From Burkholderia pyrrocinia (GTDB lineage: Bacteria; Pseudomonadota; Gammaproteobacteria; Burkholderiales; Burkholderiaceae), in contig NZ_CP094460.1 of the NCBI RefSeq assembly GCF_022809715.1, positions 2,728,001-2,792,000 on the forward strand: a stretch of 64,000 nucleotides of DNA, written 5' to 3'. Below the pieces are notes generated by a model. It saw nothing but the letters and a program-made list of their open reading frames with translations, searched no databases and was not told the origin of the DNA. A program made the translations under genes and the position numbers. Numbering within the stretch: the stretch's first letter is position 1; the number at the start of each line of letters is the position of its first letter. Of this stretch, positions 51,725 to 61,031 are shown one piece after another.

Positions 51725-52468
51725 TCAGCGCATGTACAACCCGCCGTTGATATCCCAGCACGCACCGTTCGCGAAATGCGCGTCGCCCGACGCGAGCAGC
51801 ACGGCTGCGTCCGCAACGAAGCCGGCCGACCCGAGCTTGCCGCCCGGCAGGCTCGCGAGCACCTGACGAAGCTTTTCCGGCGCGACGCTTTCATACACGA
51901 TCGGCAGATCGAGCGGGCCCGGCGAGATCGCGTTGACGGTCACGCCCTGCGAAGCGAGGTCGCGCGCGAACACCTTGGTCAGCGTCAGCGTGCCGCCTTT
52001 CGCGGCCGCGTAGTGTGCGCCCGTCGCCGAGCCGCCGTTCTGTCCGGCGAGCGACGCGATGTTGACGATGCGGCCCGCGCCGCGCGTCGCGAAGTACTGG
52101 CCGAACACCTGGCAGCCGAACAGCACGCTGCGCAGGTTCACGTCGATCACCTGGTCGAACTGCTCGGCCGTGATCTCCATCGCCGGCACGACCTTCGATG
52201 CACCCGCGTTGTTGACGAGCACGTCGACCGTGCCCCAGCGTGCGACGAGCGCATCGCGCGCCGCTTCGAAATCGCGCTTCGACGTGACGTCGAGCGGCAA
52301 CGCGATCGCGCGTTCGCCGCTCGGGTCGAGTGCGCGTGCATGCGCATGAATCGCGTCGGCGGCGATATCGGCCAGCGCGACGCGGTAGCCGGCCGCATGA
52401 AAGCGTTCGGCAATGACGGCGCCGAGCCCGCGCGCGGCGCCGGTGACGAGGACGATTCGCTCTGACAT
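51725..52468 (-). CDS. iacE: Short-chain dehydrogenase IacE
   Basis: A 247-residue short-chain dehydrogenase: nucleotide-binding LVTGAARGLG (7-16), NNAG at 86-89, catalytic Ser139, Tyr153 and Lys157 (HYAAAKGG). In the indole-acetate pathway the IacE enzyme oxidises or reduces an early oxygenated indole intermediate. AGGGAA precedes the ATG. It is the last gene of a same-strand block that reads iacA, iacB, iacI, iacH, iacE. Confidence 0.85.
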   Translation of the reverse strand: MSERIVLVTGAARGLGAVIAERFHAAGYRVALADIAADAIHAHARALDPSGERAIALPLDVTSKRDFEAARDALVARWGTVDVLVNNAGASKVVPAMEITAEQFDQVIDVNLRSVLFGCQVFGQYFATRGAGRIVNIASLAGQNGGSATGAHYAAAKGGTLTLTKVFARDLASQGVTVNAISPGPLDLPIVYESVAPEKLRQVLASLPGGKLGSAGFVADAAVLLASGDAHFANGACWDINGGLYMR

Positions 52469-52527
52469 GGTGCGTGATTCCCTGGTTCGCGGGCGCGCGC
52501 TTATCGAAGCCGCGCCCGCATCGTGGT

Positions 52528-53652
52528 TCATGCGGCGAGCGCCGCTTCGAAGTGTGCCGCGATCGCGCATACCTGTTCGTCAGCGCCGTTGCGCCCGACG
52601 ATCTGCAAGCCGGCCTTCAGCGGTGAACCGGCGAGCGGAAGCGGCATGCTCAGCGCCGGATGGCCGCTCAGGTTGAACGGCCGGATCAGCGACGACATCG
52701 CGATGACCGATACGCCGTCGCGCGCCTGCCGCAGCGTGATCGGCAACGCGGGCAGTGTCGGCAGGACCAGCACGTCGGCGTGTTCGAGCGCGGCGTCGAC
52801 CTGAGCGGTGAAACGCACGCGGACGGCTTCGGCTTCGGCGAGTGCGGCCGGAGTCGTCGTCGCGGCCGTGCGCAGCCGCGCATCGAGATCGGCGCCGAGC
52901 TTGGCCGTCGCGACCAGATGGCCGAACGCGCGCGACGTTTCCGCGTTGATCACGGCGAGCCCCGCGGCGAACGCGGCCGGCATCTCGTCGAGCACGATCG
53001 CATGCGAGCGCAGGCCCGATGTACGTACTGCCGCATCGAGCGCGGCGGCGATCGCCGGATCGGCATCGACGGTGATTTGCGCGATCGTGCAGTTCGCCGA
53101 CGATGCGGCCGCACGCGCACGATCGAAGCCCGGCGCGATTGCGGCCATCACCGCGGCCAGCATGCGGATATCGCGTGCGAACGGCCCGACGCAATCGAGC
53201 GTGGTGTCGACGGGCGCCACGCCGCGCCGCGACACGCGACCGAACGTCGGCTTCAGCCCGACTACACCGCAGCACGCGGCCGGCCCGCGAATCGAGCCGC
53301 CCGTATCGGTGCCGAGCGCCGCATCGACTGCGCCGAGCCCGACCAGCGATGCGGAGCCGCTCGACGAGCCGCCCGGAATGCGCGATGCGTCCTGCGGATT
53401 GACGGGCGTGCCCGTGTAGTCGTTGATGCCGGTCATGCCGAACGCGAGTTCGTGCATGTTCGCCTTGCCGGCGATCTGCCAGCCCGCGTCGAGCAGCAGG
53501 CGGACCACGTCCGCATGCTGCGCTGCCGGCGGCGCATCGGCGAGCGCGCGGCTCGCCGCGCGGGTCGGATGGCCGGCGATGTCGATCGTGTCCTTGATCG
53601 CGATCGTCGGGCCGGGGCCGCCGAGCGTGAAGGTGTCGATGAAGCCTGTCAT
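52528..53652 (-). CDS. iacH: Amidase-signature protein IacH
   Basis: A 374-residue amidase-signature protein with the Ser-cisSer-Lys triad: Lys20 in TIAIKDTID, Ser96 in GGSSSGSAS and Ser120 in TDTGGSIR, 24 residues after Ser96 as in the family. It should hydrolyse an amide, perhaps a conjugate of indole-acetate or a pathway side product. It is shorter at the N terminus than GatA. It sits 31 bases downstream of iacI in the block. Confidence 0.85.
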   Translation of the reverse strand: MTGFIDTFTLGGPGPTIAIKDTIDIAGHPTRAASRALADAPPAAQHADVVRLLLDAGWQIAGKANMHELAFGMTGINDYTGTPVNPQDASRIPGGSSSGSASLVGLGAVDAALGTDTGGSIRGPAACCGVVGLKPTFGRVSRRGVAPVDTTLDCVGPFARDIRMLAAVMAAIAPGFDRARAAASSANCTIAQITVDADPAIAAALDAAVRTSGLRSHAIVLDEMPAAFAAGLAVINAETSRAFGHLVATAKLGADLDARLRTAATTTPAALAEAEAVRVRFTAQVDAALEHADVLVLPTLPALPITLRQARDGVSVIAMSSLIRPFNLSGHPALSMPLPLAGSPLKAGLQIVGRNGADEQVCAIAAHFEAALAA

Positions 53653-53683
53653 GGTCGGTGTCGTGAAGCAGCAGTAGGAGGCA

Positions 53684-54205
53684 TCAGGACCGTGGCGCGG
53701 CGGCGAGCGGCCATGGGCCGTCGAGCACGCGCTCGGTGCGGAAATGACGGATCAGCCAGGCGGAACCGTCGGCGGCCGGCGCGAAATCGACGGTCAGCCG
53801 CGCGGCGATCAACTCGGCCGTGCCGTCCGCGTAGCGCGACGCCTGCAGCATGATCCAGCGGCCGCGCGCGCTCACGTTGCCTGCGCCGACCTCGATCGCT
53901 TCCGACGTCAGGAAATGCAGGTTCGCCGAGAAGTGCGGATCGGGCGGCAGATAGTGGCGCAGCATCGCGACGATCGCGGCCGTGCCTTCGAGGCGGCCGA
54001 ACTTGCGCGCGTACTGCGGACCGATGCCTTCCCACACGGCGTCGGCCGTGAACAGGTCGGCGAGTGGCGGGCCGTCGCCGGCATCCTCGGGCACGTCGCA
54101 CAGCGCCATGTAGCGCGTGATCGTCGCGCGCACCGCGTGCTCGGCGTCGAGCGCCGCGACACGTTGAACGAGCGTTTCGATCAGGCCGGGTGACAGGTCG
54201 GTCAT
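53684..54205 (-). CDS. iacI: SnoaL/NTF2-like protein IacI
   Basis: A 173-residue SnoaL/NTF2-like cone-fold protein (VRATITRYMALCDVPEDAGDGPPLADLFTADAVWEG). Such folds act as isomerases, hydrolases or ring-hydroxylating-dioxygenase beta partners; IacI is a conserved member of the indole-acetate cluster of unclear function. Its start at 54205 is 8 bases after the iacB stop, so the two are co-translated. Confidence 0.8.
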   Translation of the reverse strand: MTDLSPGLIETLVQRVAALDAEHAVRATITRYMALCDVPEDAGDGPPLADLFTADAVWEGIGPQYARKFGRLEGTAAIVAMLRHYLPPDPHFSANLHFLTSEAIEVGAGNVSARGRWIMLQASRYADGTAELIAARLTVDFAPAADGSAWLIRHFRTERVLDGPWPLAAAPRS

Positions 54206-54213
54206 CGCGTGCC

Positions 54214-54591
54214 TCACGACGCGGGCCGCGCGGCCGGCGGCACGGTCAGCGCACGGCCGACCCGCGCCTCGATCTTGCCGTAGCGCCACAGGTTGTATTC
54301 GCCGACGGGCGTCGTGCGATACAGGTTGCACACGGCGACCGTCGTATCGAAATCGGCGACGTCGGCCATGATGTAGAACGTCCACGGCGCGCCGTCGGCC
54401 TGGCCGACCACGAGGCGATCGTCGTCCATCACGCCGAGCACGCGCACGCCCGGCATCGCTTCGACGGCGGCGAGCATCGCGCCGTACGCCTGCCACACTT
54501 CGCCGATCTTCTCGCGCGGCAGGTCGAAGAAGTTTTGCGACACGCCGCAGCAGAACAGCACGCGCAGCGGCAGCGGATTCGAATCGGACAT
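54214..54591 (-). CDS. iacB: IacB protein
   Basis: A 125-residue protein, MSDSNPLPLRVLFCCGVSQNF to the alanine-rich end, that matches the small IacB component of indole-acetate clusters in position and character. It has a compact ferredoxin-like alpha-beta pattern (VRVLGVMDDDRLVVGQADGAPWTFYIM) and no metal site is evident. Its role is unresolved; a partner or chaperone for IacA is inferred from neighbourhood. GGAGAA precedes the ATG. Confidence 0.78.
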   Translation of the reverse strand: MSDSNPLPLRVLFCCGVSQNFFDLPREKIGEVWQAYGAMLAAVEAMPGVRVLGVMDDDRLVVGQADGAPWTFYIMADVADFDTTVAVCNLYRTTPVGEYNLWRYGKIEARVGRALTVPPAARPAS

Positions 54592-54693
54592 GTCAGGTTC
54601 TCCAGAGGAATCGGTCGAGTGTATGAGCTAGCCGGCGGCGGCGCTTCGGCATCGGCTTCATGCACGTTCAAAAAAAGCTTCGGTCGATGCGGG

Positions 54694-55887
54694 TTACAGA
54701 TAGCCGGGAAACGGCGTGACGCCGGTAAACACCGCGCCGGCGCCGTCGAAGTTGCCTTCGGCGAGAAACGCGTGCTGCGTGACGACCATCGCGTCGCGCA
54801 GCAGCCGCTGCAACGGATGCGACCGGTAGATCGCGGCCGTGCCGCCGAGCCGGTATGCGCGTTCGACGACGCTTGCACCTTCGCGCGCGATCTGCGTGGC
54901 CGCGAGCCGCAGCAGGCTGACCTGGTCGGGCGTCACCGGGTTGCCCGCGAGGATCGATTGCCAGACCGTGTCGGTCGCGTCGTAGAAGAACGCGCGCGTC
55001 GAGCGCAGTTGCGCCTCTGCTTTCGCAAGCTCGATGCGGAAATACGCGCGATCGGCGAGGCGCGGCGCGCCGGTCGTCGTCTGGCGTCCACCCGACATCC
55101 GGTTCACGACGTCGAGCGCCGCGCGCGCAAGGCCGAGGTTGACGACGGCCAGCACCTGCGCCGCGTACGCGACGGTCGGATAGCGGTACAGCGGCTCGTC
55201 GACGGTCGGCTCGCCGCCGCGCACGAAGGTCCACGCTTCGGGCACGAAACGGTCGTCGATGCGCAGGTCGTGGCTGCCGGTGCCCTGCATGCCGACCACG
55301 CTCCAGTTTTCGACGATCTCGACGTCGGCGGCGCGGAATACGGCCGTGCGCGGCTTGTTCGGCGCGGCATCCTGCGCGCCCGGCACGACGATGCCGACGC
55401 CGAGCCAGTCGGCGCCCTTGCAGCCGCTCGCGAATTTCCACGTGCCGTTCACGCGCCAGCCGCCCGGCGCGGGCTGCGCCGGCTGCACCGGGAACAGGCC
55501 GCCCGCGAACACCTGGTCGGCGCCGCTCGCGTACAGCTCGGCCTGGGTCTCGAGCGGCAGCGCGGCGAGATACACGTTCGCGGAGCCGAAGCTCGCGACC
55601 CACGCGGCAGAACCGTCGGCGGTCGCGATCCGTTCGATCATGTCGAGGAACTCGGTCGGCGCGAGCGCATCGCCGCCGAAGCGGCGCGGCGTGCCCGCGC
55701 GATAGATGCCGGCCTGCTTGAACAGCGCGACCACGTCGCGCGGCACGTGCGACAGGCGATCGAATTCTTCGCGTCGCGCGGCGACGGTCTCGATCACGGC
55801 GTCGAGCGGCGACAGCCGCCCGGCCGGGTCGCCCGCCACGGGTGGCGAGGTCGGCGCAGGTTCGATGGCGAGGGCGGCTTGGGGCAT
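54694..55887 (-). CDS. iacA: Indole-acetate monooxygenase IacA (acyl-CoA-dehydrogenase fold)
   Basis: A 397-residue flavoprotein of the acyl-CoA dehydrogenase fold, class of two-component monooxygenases (VKFFKQAGI-type start; FGGDALAPTEFLDMIERIATADGSAAWV; GGWRVNGTWKFASGCKGADW; and a helical C terminus). In the iac pathway IacA oxygenates indole-3-acetate at the ring, using reduced flavin from IacG. AGGAGA precedes the ATG at 55887, and earlier frames lack a site. It is the first gene of the minus-strand iac block. Confidence 0.85.
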   Translation of the reverse strand: MPQAALAIEPAPTSPPVAGDPAGRLSPLDAVIETVAARREEFDRLSHVPRDVVALFKQAGIYRAGTPRRFGGDALAPTEFLDMIERIATADGSAAWVASFGSANVYLAALPLETQAELYASGADQVFAGGLFPVQPAQPAPGGWRVNGTWKFASGCKGADWLGVGIVVPGAQDAAPNKPRTAVFRAADVEIVENWSVVGMQGTGSHDLRIDDRFVPEAWTFVRGGEPTVDEPLYRYPTVAYAAQVLAVVNLGLARAALDVVNRMSGGRQTTTGAPRLADRAYFRIELAKAEAQLRSTRAFFYDATDTVWQSILAGNPVTPDQVSLLRLAATQIAREGASVVERAYRLGGTAAIYRSHPLQRLLRDAMVVTQHAFLAEGNFDGAGAVFTGVTPFPGYL

Positions 55888-56134
55888 GGCTGTCTCCTGG
55901 GCGGATGGGGTTCGATTGCGGGGCGGCATGCGTGCTGTGCGGCGTTTCAACGCGCGGCACGACGATGCAGCCAGTCTAGAAACGCCGAAAACACGCAGCA
56001 ATTGGTGCGTTGGGCCGTGCGACTGGTGAGGTTCCGTGCCGGACTAAAGAAATCTTCAGATGCGATCGGCGCGCGCCGGTGCTATGTTGGGTTTCCGGCC
56101 GCGCGATGCCGCGCGCCTTCATTCGAATCCGATC

Positions 56135-57613
56135 ATGAGTTTTCCCGACGAAGACGATTTCCACCGGCTGCTCGATGCGCTCACCACCTGCGTGCTGCTG
56201 CACGACGCGCAGACCAAGGCGATCGTGTGGGCCAATCGCGCCGCGTGCATCGCGCTCGGCTTTTCCGTCGAGGAACTGCTGCCGCTGAAGGCGCCGGACA
56301 TGACGCGCCCGGAACCGAAGTACCGGCGCGAGATCGGCATAGGTGCGATGGATCGCGCGATGGTCGACGGCCCGCAGGTGTACGAGTGGTGCTACCGGTC
56401 GCGCACGGGCGTCGACATGCTGTCGGAGGCGATCGCCACCTACGTGCCGCTGCGCGGGCGCGATGTCGTGATGGTGCAGTTCCGCGACATCAGCGCGGAA
56501 GAAGCGATTCGCCAGCAGTTGCGCCGCTACGAGGCGCGGCTGCGCGAGTTCATGCAGGATCTCGACGAAGGCGTCGCGGTCGTGTCGCCGCACGGCGGCG
56601 CGCAGTTCATCAGCGAATCGGGGCGCCGCGTGCTCGGGCTCGCGCCCGACGAAGCGCTCGGCGAGGTGCTCGACTACTGCACCGAGGCCGATCGCGACCG
56701 GCTCGTCGCGCAGTTGCGCGATGCGCCGTCGACGTGTCCGTCGGAGCCGCAGCGCTACCGGATCGTGCGGCGCGACGGCTCGACGTGCTGGCTGCGCATC
56801 ACGTGCCGGCAGGTCGAGATCGAAGGCGACCTCGTCGGTCTGCTCGTGCAATTCCGCGACGTCAGCGACGAGGTCGCGATCGAGGACGCGCGGCGCGCTG
56901 AAGCGCGGATGCTCGAATACGCGGGCCGCTACAACGCGATGGGCGAGATGGCGACGGTGATCGCGCACGAGCTGAGCCAGCCGCTCGCTGCCGTGCGCAA
57001 CTTCATCGAGGGCGCGGTGCGGCGGCTGAACGGCGGCGGCGCCATCGACGATGCGATCTGGGGGCTGCGCAGCGCGGATCGGCAGGCCGAGCATGCGGCG
57101 CTGATCATCAAGAGTGTGCGCGAATTCATCGTGAAGCGCGAGACGGTCGTCGCGGTTGCGGACCTGCGCGACATCCTCGCCGATGTCGCGTATTTCATCG
57201 AGCTGCGCGCGAAGGAGGCCGGCGTGACCGTCGCGATCGTGCAGGCCGATACGCCGTTGCCGATTCGCTGCGAGCGCGTGTTGATCGGGCAGGTAATTCT
57301 CAATCTCGCGTTCAACGCGATCGAAGCGTTCGCCGGCTGCGAGCGCGTGCCGCGCACGCTGACGCTCGGCACCGCTAACGTGGACGGGTATGCCGAGCTG
57401 CGTGCGATCGACAACGGCCCGGGTATCGCGGAAGGCGCGCATGACCGGCTGTTCGACGGCTTCTCGTCGTCGAAGGCGGGCGGTAACGGGATCGGACTGT
57501 CGCTGTGCAAGAGCATCGTCACGCGCCACGGCGGCAGGATCGGCGCGAGCCCGGCCGATGGCGGCGGGCTCGATTGCCGCGTGACGCTGCCGCTCGCCGG
57601 TGAGCACGCGTAG
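56135..57613 (+). CDS. FixL-like PAS histidine kinase of the iac locus
   Basis: A 492-residue soluble kinase: two PAS domains (about 5-120 and 130-245), dimerisation domain with phospho-accepting His278 in IAHELSQPLAAV, and an ATPase domain (NLAFNAIEAF, DNGPGI, GNGIGLSL). No membrane helices, so it senses a cytoplasmic signal, perhaps the auxin or an aromatic intermediate bound by a PAS domain. It is divergent from iacA and separated from its presumed FixJ-like partner at 51004 by the catabolic genes. Confidence 0.85.
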   Translation: MSFPDEDDFHRLLDALTTCVLLHDAQTKAIVWANRAACIALGFSVEELLPLKAPDMTRPEPKYRREIGIGAMDRAMVDGPQVYEWCYRSRTGVDMLSEAIATYVPLRGRDVVMVQFRDISAEEAIRQQLRRYEARLREFMQDLDEGVAVVSPHGGAQFISESGRRVLGLAPDEALGEVLDYCTEADRDRLVAQLRDAPSTCPSEPQRYRIVRRDGSTCWLRITCRQVEIEGDLVGLLVQFRDVSDEVAIEDARRAEARMLEYAGRYNAMGEMATVIAHELSQPLAAVRNFIEGAVRRLNGGGAIDDAIWGLRSADRQAEHAALIIKSVREFIVKRETVVAVADLRDILADVAYFIELRAKEAGVTVAIVQADTPLPIRCERVLIGQVILNLAFNAIEAFAGCERVPRTLTLGTANVDGYAELRAIDNGPGIAEGAHDRLFDGFSSSKAGGNGIGLSLCKSIVTRHGGRIGASPADGGGLDCRVTLPLAGEHA

Positions 57614-57702
57614 CGGCTGCGACGCGTTACGGCAGGGCGGTGATGCGCGACGTGGCGAGGCCCGGCGTAGCGACACAGGACGTACCAACACCCGACCCAT
57701 CG

Positions 57703-58089
57703 TCAGCGTCCCAGCGCCCGCGCGGTTTGCCCGCCGATGCCGAAGTCGGTGTTCGGAATGTCCTTGATGATCACGCGCGTCGCCTGCAGCGGCGCGTCGA
57801 GCACGTTCGCGCCGGCATCGGACAACGCGGCGATCAGCGCGCGTTTTTGTTCATCGGTGCGCCCGGCGATCAGGATCGCGACGATCACGGGCAGCGACGG
57901 CGGTGCGCCGTCCGCGGCGCTGCGGCCGCCGAGGCCGATGTGCGTCGCGGGCAATTCGGTGAGCAGCACGCGCACGGATTCGATCGGCGCGCCGATCGCG
58001 TCGACGGTCGCGCGGGTGAGCCGCGCGATCAGTTCGGCCTTGCGGGCGTCGTCATGGCCGGCCGGCAGGAAAACTTCGAGTGTGGGCAT
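57703..58089 (-). CDS. Fused 4-oxalocrotonate tautomerase-like protein
   Basis: A 128-residue tandem of two 4-OT units (about 1-62 and 66-128). The first starts Met-Pro, giving the catalytic Pro1 after Met removal; the second has no N-terminal Pro, so only one half is catalytic, as in hetero-fused 4-OTs. It should isomerise enol-keto acids or decarboxylate a related acid. It lies just downstream of iacD, which hints at a side reaction in aromatic degradation. It is not a known iac component. Confidence 0.78.
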   Translation of the reverse strand: MPTLEVFLPAGHDDARKAELIARLTRATVDAIGAPIESVRVLLTELPATHIGLGGRSAADGAPPSLPVIVAILIAGRTDEQKRALIAALSDAGANVLDAPLQATRVIIKDIPNTDFGIGGQTARALGR

Positions 58090-58154
58090 GGTCGTCCGGA
58101 AAGGTGAAGGTTGCCGGTTCACCGTTGCACTTGCAGCGGCGAACCGGCCACGGC

Positions 58155-58658
58155 TTACAGCAGGAAGCCGATCGCGCTGAGCGCTTCGGTCGAGTCGATC
58201 AGGCGCACGACCTTCTCGGCGATCCGCATTTCGCCTTCGGCATCGACGTGCAGCCGGTGCGTGACGTCGGCCGCGAACAGCGTCGCGACGCCGCGCTTGT
58301 ACGCGACGACGACCTGCGCGGATTTCAGCGCGACGCTATCGGCGCCGCCGCTTTCCAGCGTGAAGCGCGACACGGTGCGCACCGTGCGCGCGGCGTCGGT
58401 CGCCGACGCCGAGTAACCGGAAACCATCCGCTGCACGCGCTTCTCGCGCATGTCCTGATCGTCGAACACGTAGTTCAGCGTGGCCGCGAAGTCGGTCGCG
58501 TCGGGATCGATCGGCACCACGTAGTGGCCGGCCGGATCCCACAGGTCGAGCCACGCGCGATAGTCGCGGCGATCGAGCATCTCGGCTTCGCGCCACACGA
58601 ATTCGACCGCGCGGGCGAAGGTCTGCTGCGAGAAAAGGGCGTTGCGGTCGTCCATCAT
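58155..58658 (-). CDS. iacD: Ring-hydroxylating dioxygenase small subunit IacD
   Basis: A 167-residue beta subunit of a Rieske dioxygenase (FVWREAEMLDRRDYRAWLDLWDPAGHYVVPID; VSRFTLESG), with the SnoaL-like fold of these subunits. It is translated right after the large subunit: its ATG at 58658 overlaps the iacC stop. In the iac pathway IacC-IacD hydroxylates a late indole-derived intermediate on the way to catechol. Confidence 0.85.
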   Translation of the reverse strand: MMDDRNALFSQQTFARAVEFVWREAEMLDRRDYRAWLDLWDPAGHYVVPIDPDATDFAATLNYVFDDQDMREKRVQRMVSGYSASATDAARTVRTVSRFTLESGGADSVALKSAQVVVAYKRGVATLFAADVTHRLHVDAEGEMRIAEKVVRLIDSTEALSAIGFLL

Positions 58659-59938
58659 TGCTGCTCCATCATCGTGCGCCATTGCCGGTAGGCCTCGCGC
58701 ATGCCGGTCTCGTCGGTCGCATGCGCGGTCTTTTCGCCGTTCGCGGCGGTCGTCTCGCGGTTCAGCCCGCGGTTCACGAGGATCGGCACGTCGGGGCCCG
58801 CATGCGCGCCGCGTTGCACGCGCTCCCACGCTTCCGCGTCGTCGGGGCTGCCGAAGCCGAACGGGCCCTGGAAGTGCTCGTGGATGCGCAGCCGCTCGCG
58901 GTTCGCTTCGTCGGGGCCGCCGTCCATCGCGAGCGCGACGTGGCGAATCTCGGTTTCGTTCGCGGAGATCGGCCGCAGCACGCGGAAGAACGCCATCGAC
59001 AGCGCGAGGTTCGGGAACAGGTTCAGGTTGAAGCCGACGCCCATCAGCGAACGCACGATGCGGCGCACTTCGTCCGGCGCGTGGCGCTCGGCGAGCTTCG
59101 CCGCGAGCGGCGCGAAGCGCTCGGGCAGCGGCGCGCCGTCGTCCTCGTCGAGATCGATCAGCTCGGGCATCAGCACCGCGAGGCTGTGGCCATTGCCGAG
59201 CCCGCGGCAGAACGCGTCCTCGCTCGTCATGAAGCTCGTGATCGCGGCGGCCGTCTCGTCGTCGATCGACTTCATCCACGACTTGTGCACGACCGGGAAG
59301 TGATAGAGGTCGGTCGTGTTCTCGAGCTGGATCTTCCAGTTGCCCTTGAATTTGAACTTGTGCTCGCCGTTCGCCTTGATCGGGTAGCCGGCGCCCTGCT
59401 TCATGAACAGGTCGATCCACGGCTTCGCGCCGCCGAGGAAATCCTCGAGCGGTTCGATCGCGTCGTTGAAGCTCGCGAAGATCAGCCCCTGGTACACGCC
59501 GACGCGCAGCTTCACGAGCGGCAGGTCGCCTTTCTCGCACACGCCTTCGTAGCCGTCGCCGTACGGCAGCGCGCGCAGCGTGCCGTCGAGCGCGTACGAC
59601 CAGCTGTGATACGGGCACGTGAAGCCCTTCGCGTTGCCCTTGTGCGATTCGCACACGGTCGCGCCGCGATGGCGGCAGCGGTTCTGCAGCACGTTGATCT
59701 CGCCGGTCCTGTCGCGCACGACGATCACCGGCTGGCGGCCGATCGTCGTCGTGATGAAGTCGCCGGGCTGCGGCAGCTCGCTCTCGTGCGCGACCCAGAT
59801 CCAGGTGCGGTAGAAGATGCGGTCGAGCTCGGCTTCGAACAGCGCGGGATCGTGATACATCGCGGGCGCGATGCGGTCGGGCTGCGCGAGGCCGTGCAAC
59901 GCGCGGGTGTCGATCGTCTGGTAGGGAATGTCGCTCAT
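58655..59938 (-). CDS. iacC: Ring-hydroxylating dioxygenase large subunit IacC
   Basis: A 427-residue Rieske oxygenase: 2Fe-2S ligands Cys88, His90, Cys108 and His111 (NRCRHRGATVCESHKGNAKG, CPYHSW) and mononuclear-iron ligands in NTTDLYHFPVVH plus a later Asp. The enzyme dihydroxylates an aromatic or oxindole-type substrate, receiving electrons from the IacF-type reductase at 61032. It is divergent from a LysR gene; a TCAAAT-type box in the gap may be its operator. Confidence 0.9.
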   Translation of the reverse strand: MSDIPYQTIDTRALHGLAQPDRIAPAMYHDPALFEAELDRIFYRTWIWVAHESELPQPGDFITTTIGRQPVIVVRDRTGEINVLQNRCRHRGATVCESHKGNAKGFTCPYHSWSYALDGTLRALPYGDGYEGVCEKGDLPLVKLRVGVYQGLIFASFNDAIEPLEDFLGGAKPWIDLFMKQGAGYPIKANGEHKFKFKGNWKIQLENTTDLYHFPVVHKSWMKSIDDETAAAITSFMTSEDAFCRGLGNGHSLAVLMPELIDLDEDDGAPLPERFAPLAAKLAERHAPDEVRRIVRSLMGVGFNLNLFPNLALSMAFFRVLRPISANETEIRHVALAMDGGPDEANRERLRIHEHFQGPFGFGSPDDAEAWERVQRGAHAGPDVPILVNRGLNRETTAANGEKTAHATDETGMREAYRQWRTMMEQQ

Positions 59939-60022
59939 CGTTGTCGTGGGGGAAGAGTCGCGAAATCGGGCCGCGCGGGGCGCGGTATCGAGAGATCAGT
60001 CTCGTCTTTCGCTACATATCCG

Positions 60023-60038
60023 TCAAATTGATCTAAAA
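60023..60038. promoter_or_regulatory. Shared box upstream of iacC / LysR
   Basis: TCAAATTGATCTAAAA lies in the divergent gap of iacC and the LysR gene. A close copy, TCAAATCGATTAAAA, occurs at 62110 upstream of iacF. Two near-identical AT-rich boxes in front of two iac units suggest one regulator, probably the LysR at 60078. Confidence 0.55.
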
Positions 60039-60077
60039 TTGGCGAGTCAATAAATACGGCAAATGATGGAGGCTACG

Positions 60078-60998
60078 ATGACGTCGGTCGATCATCTCGA
60101 TCTGAACCTGTTGCGCGTGTTCCAGGCGATCGTCGAGGAACGCAGCCTGACGAAGGCCGGCGAGCGGCTCGCGCTGTCGCAGCCGGCCGTCAGCTATTCG
60201 CTCGGCCGGCTGCGCACGTTGTTCGACGATCCGCTGTTCGTGCGCACGCGCTCCGGCATGCAGCCGACGCCCGTCGCGCTCGAGCTCGCGGGCATCGTCG
60301 GCAAGGCGCTCGACATGGTGCGCGTGGCGCTCCGCTACGCGGAGCGCTTCGATCCGGCCAGCAGCACGCGCACGTTCCGGCTGTCGCTGTCGGACGCGGG
60401 CGAGATGGCGTACCTGCCGGCGATCTGCCAGGCGCTGCGCGAGCGCGCGCCGCGCGCGACGCTGAGCGTGCAGCCGATGCCGGTGGAGGAGATCGAGGAA
60501 GCGCTGCGCGCGAGCCGGCTGGATTTCGCGATCGGCAACCTGCCGGAACTGATGCCGCGCACGCGCCACCAGGTGCTGTTCGAGGAAACCTACGTGTGCA
60601 TGACGGGCCGCCGGCGCGGGTTGCCGGCCGGCGCCGCGCTGAGTCTCGACCAGTTCGTGCGCGCCGCGCACGTCAACGTGAAATCGGTCGAGCACAGCCA
60701 CCACGCGCTCGACGACGCATTGCGCGCGCAGGGCGTGGGCCGCAACATCGCGCTCGAAGTGCCGCACTTCGTTGCGCTGCCGAGCGTGCTGTCGGTCACG
60801 GATCTCTATGCGACGCTGCCGAAGCGGCTCGCGCAGATCCTGAACCGCGACAACGCGTTCCGGCTTTACGAGCTGCCCGTGACGCTGCCGCCCGCGCCGG
60901 TGACGATGCACTGGCACGAGCACTTCCACGACGACGAGGGCAACGCGTGGATGCGCGCGCTGCTGGCCGAGATCGTCGAGCGTTTCGACGACGCGTGA
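60078..60998 (+). CDS. LysR-family regulator, iac locus
   Basis: A 306-residue LysR protein of the NahR/NodD-like aromatic-responsive branch: LDLNLLRVFQAIVEERSLTKAGERLALSQPAVSYSLGRLRTLFDDPLF, with FRLSLSDAGEMAYLP opening the effector domain. Of three in-phase Met codons, the ATG at 60078 has GGAGG five bases upstream and is chosen. It is divergent from iacC and is flanked by iacF on the other side, so it is the likely auxin- or intermediate-responsive activator. Confidence 0.88.
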   Translation: MTSVDHLDLNLLRVFQAIVEERSLTKAGERLALSQPAVSYSLGRLRTLFDDPLFVRTRSGMQPTPVALELAGIVGKALDMVRVALRYAERFDPASSTRTFRLSLSDAGEMAYLPAICQALRERAPRATLSVQPMPVEEIEEALRASRLDFAIGNLPELMPRTRHQVLFEETYVCMTGRRRGLPAGAALSLDQFVRAAHVNVKSVEHSHHALDDALRAQGVGRNIALEVPHFVALPSVLSVTDLYATLPKRLAQILNRDNAFRLYELPVTLPPAPVTMHWHEHFHDDEGNAWMRALLAEIVERFDDA

Positions 60999-61031
60999 CG
61001 GCCGGGCCGCGCGCGGTAGCTGCCGCGTGCG

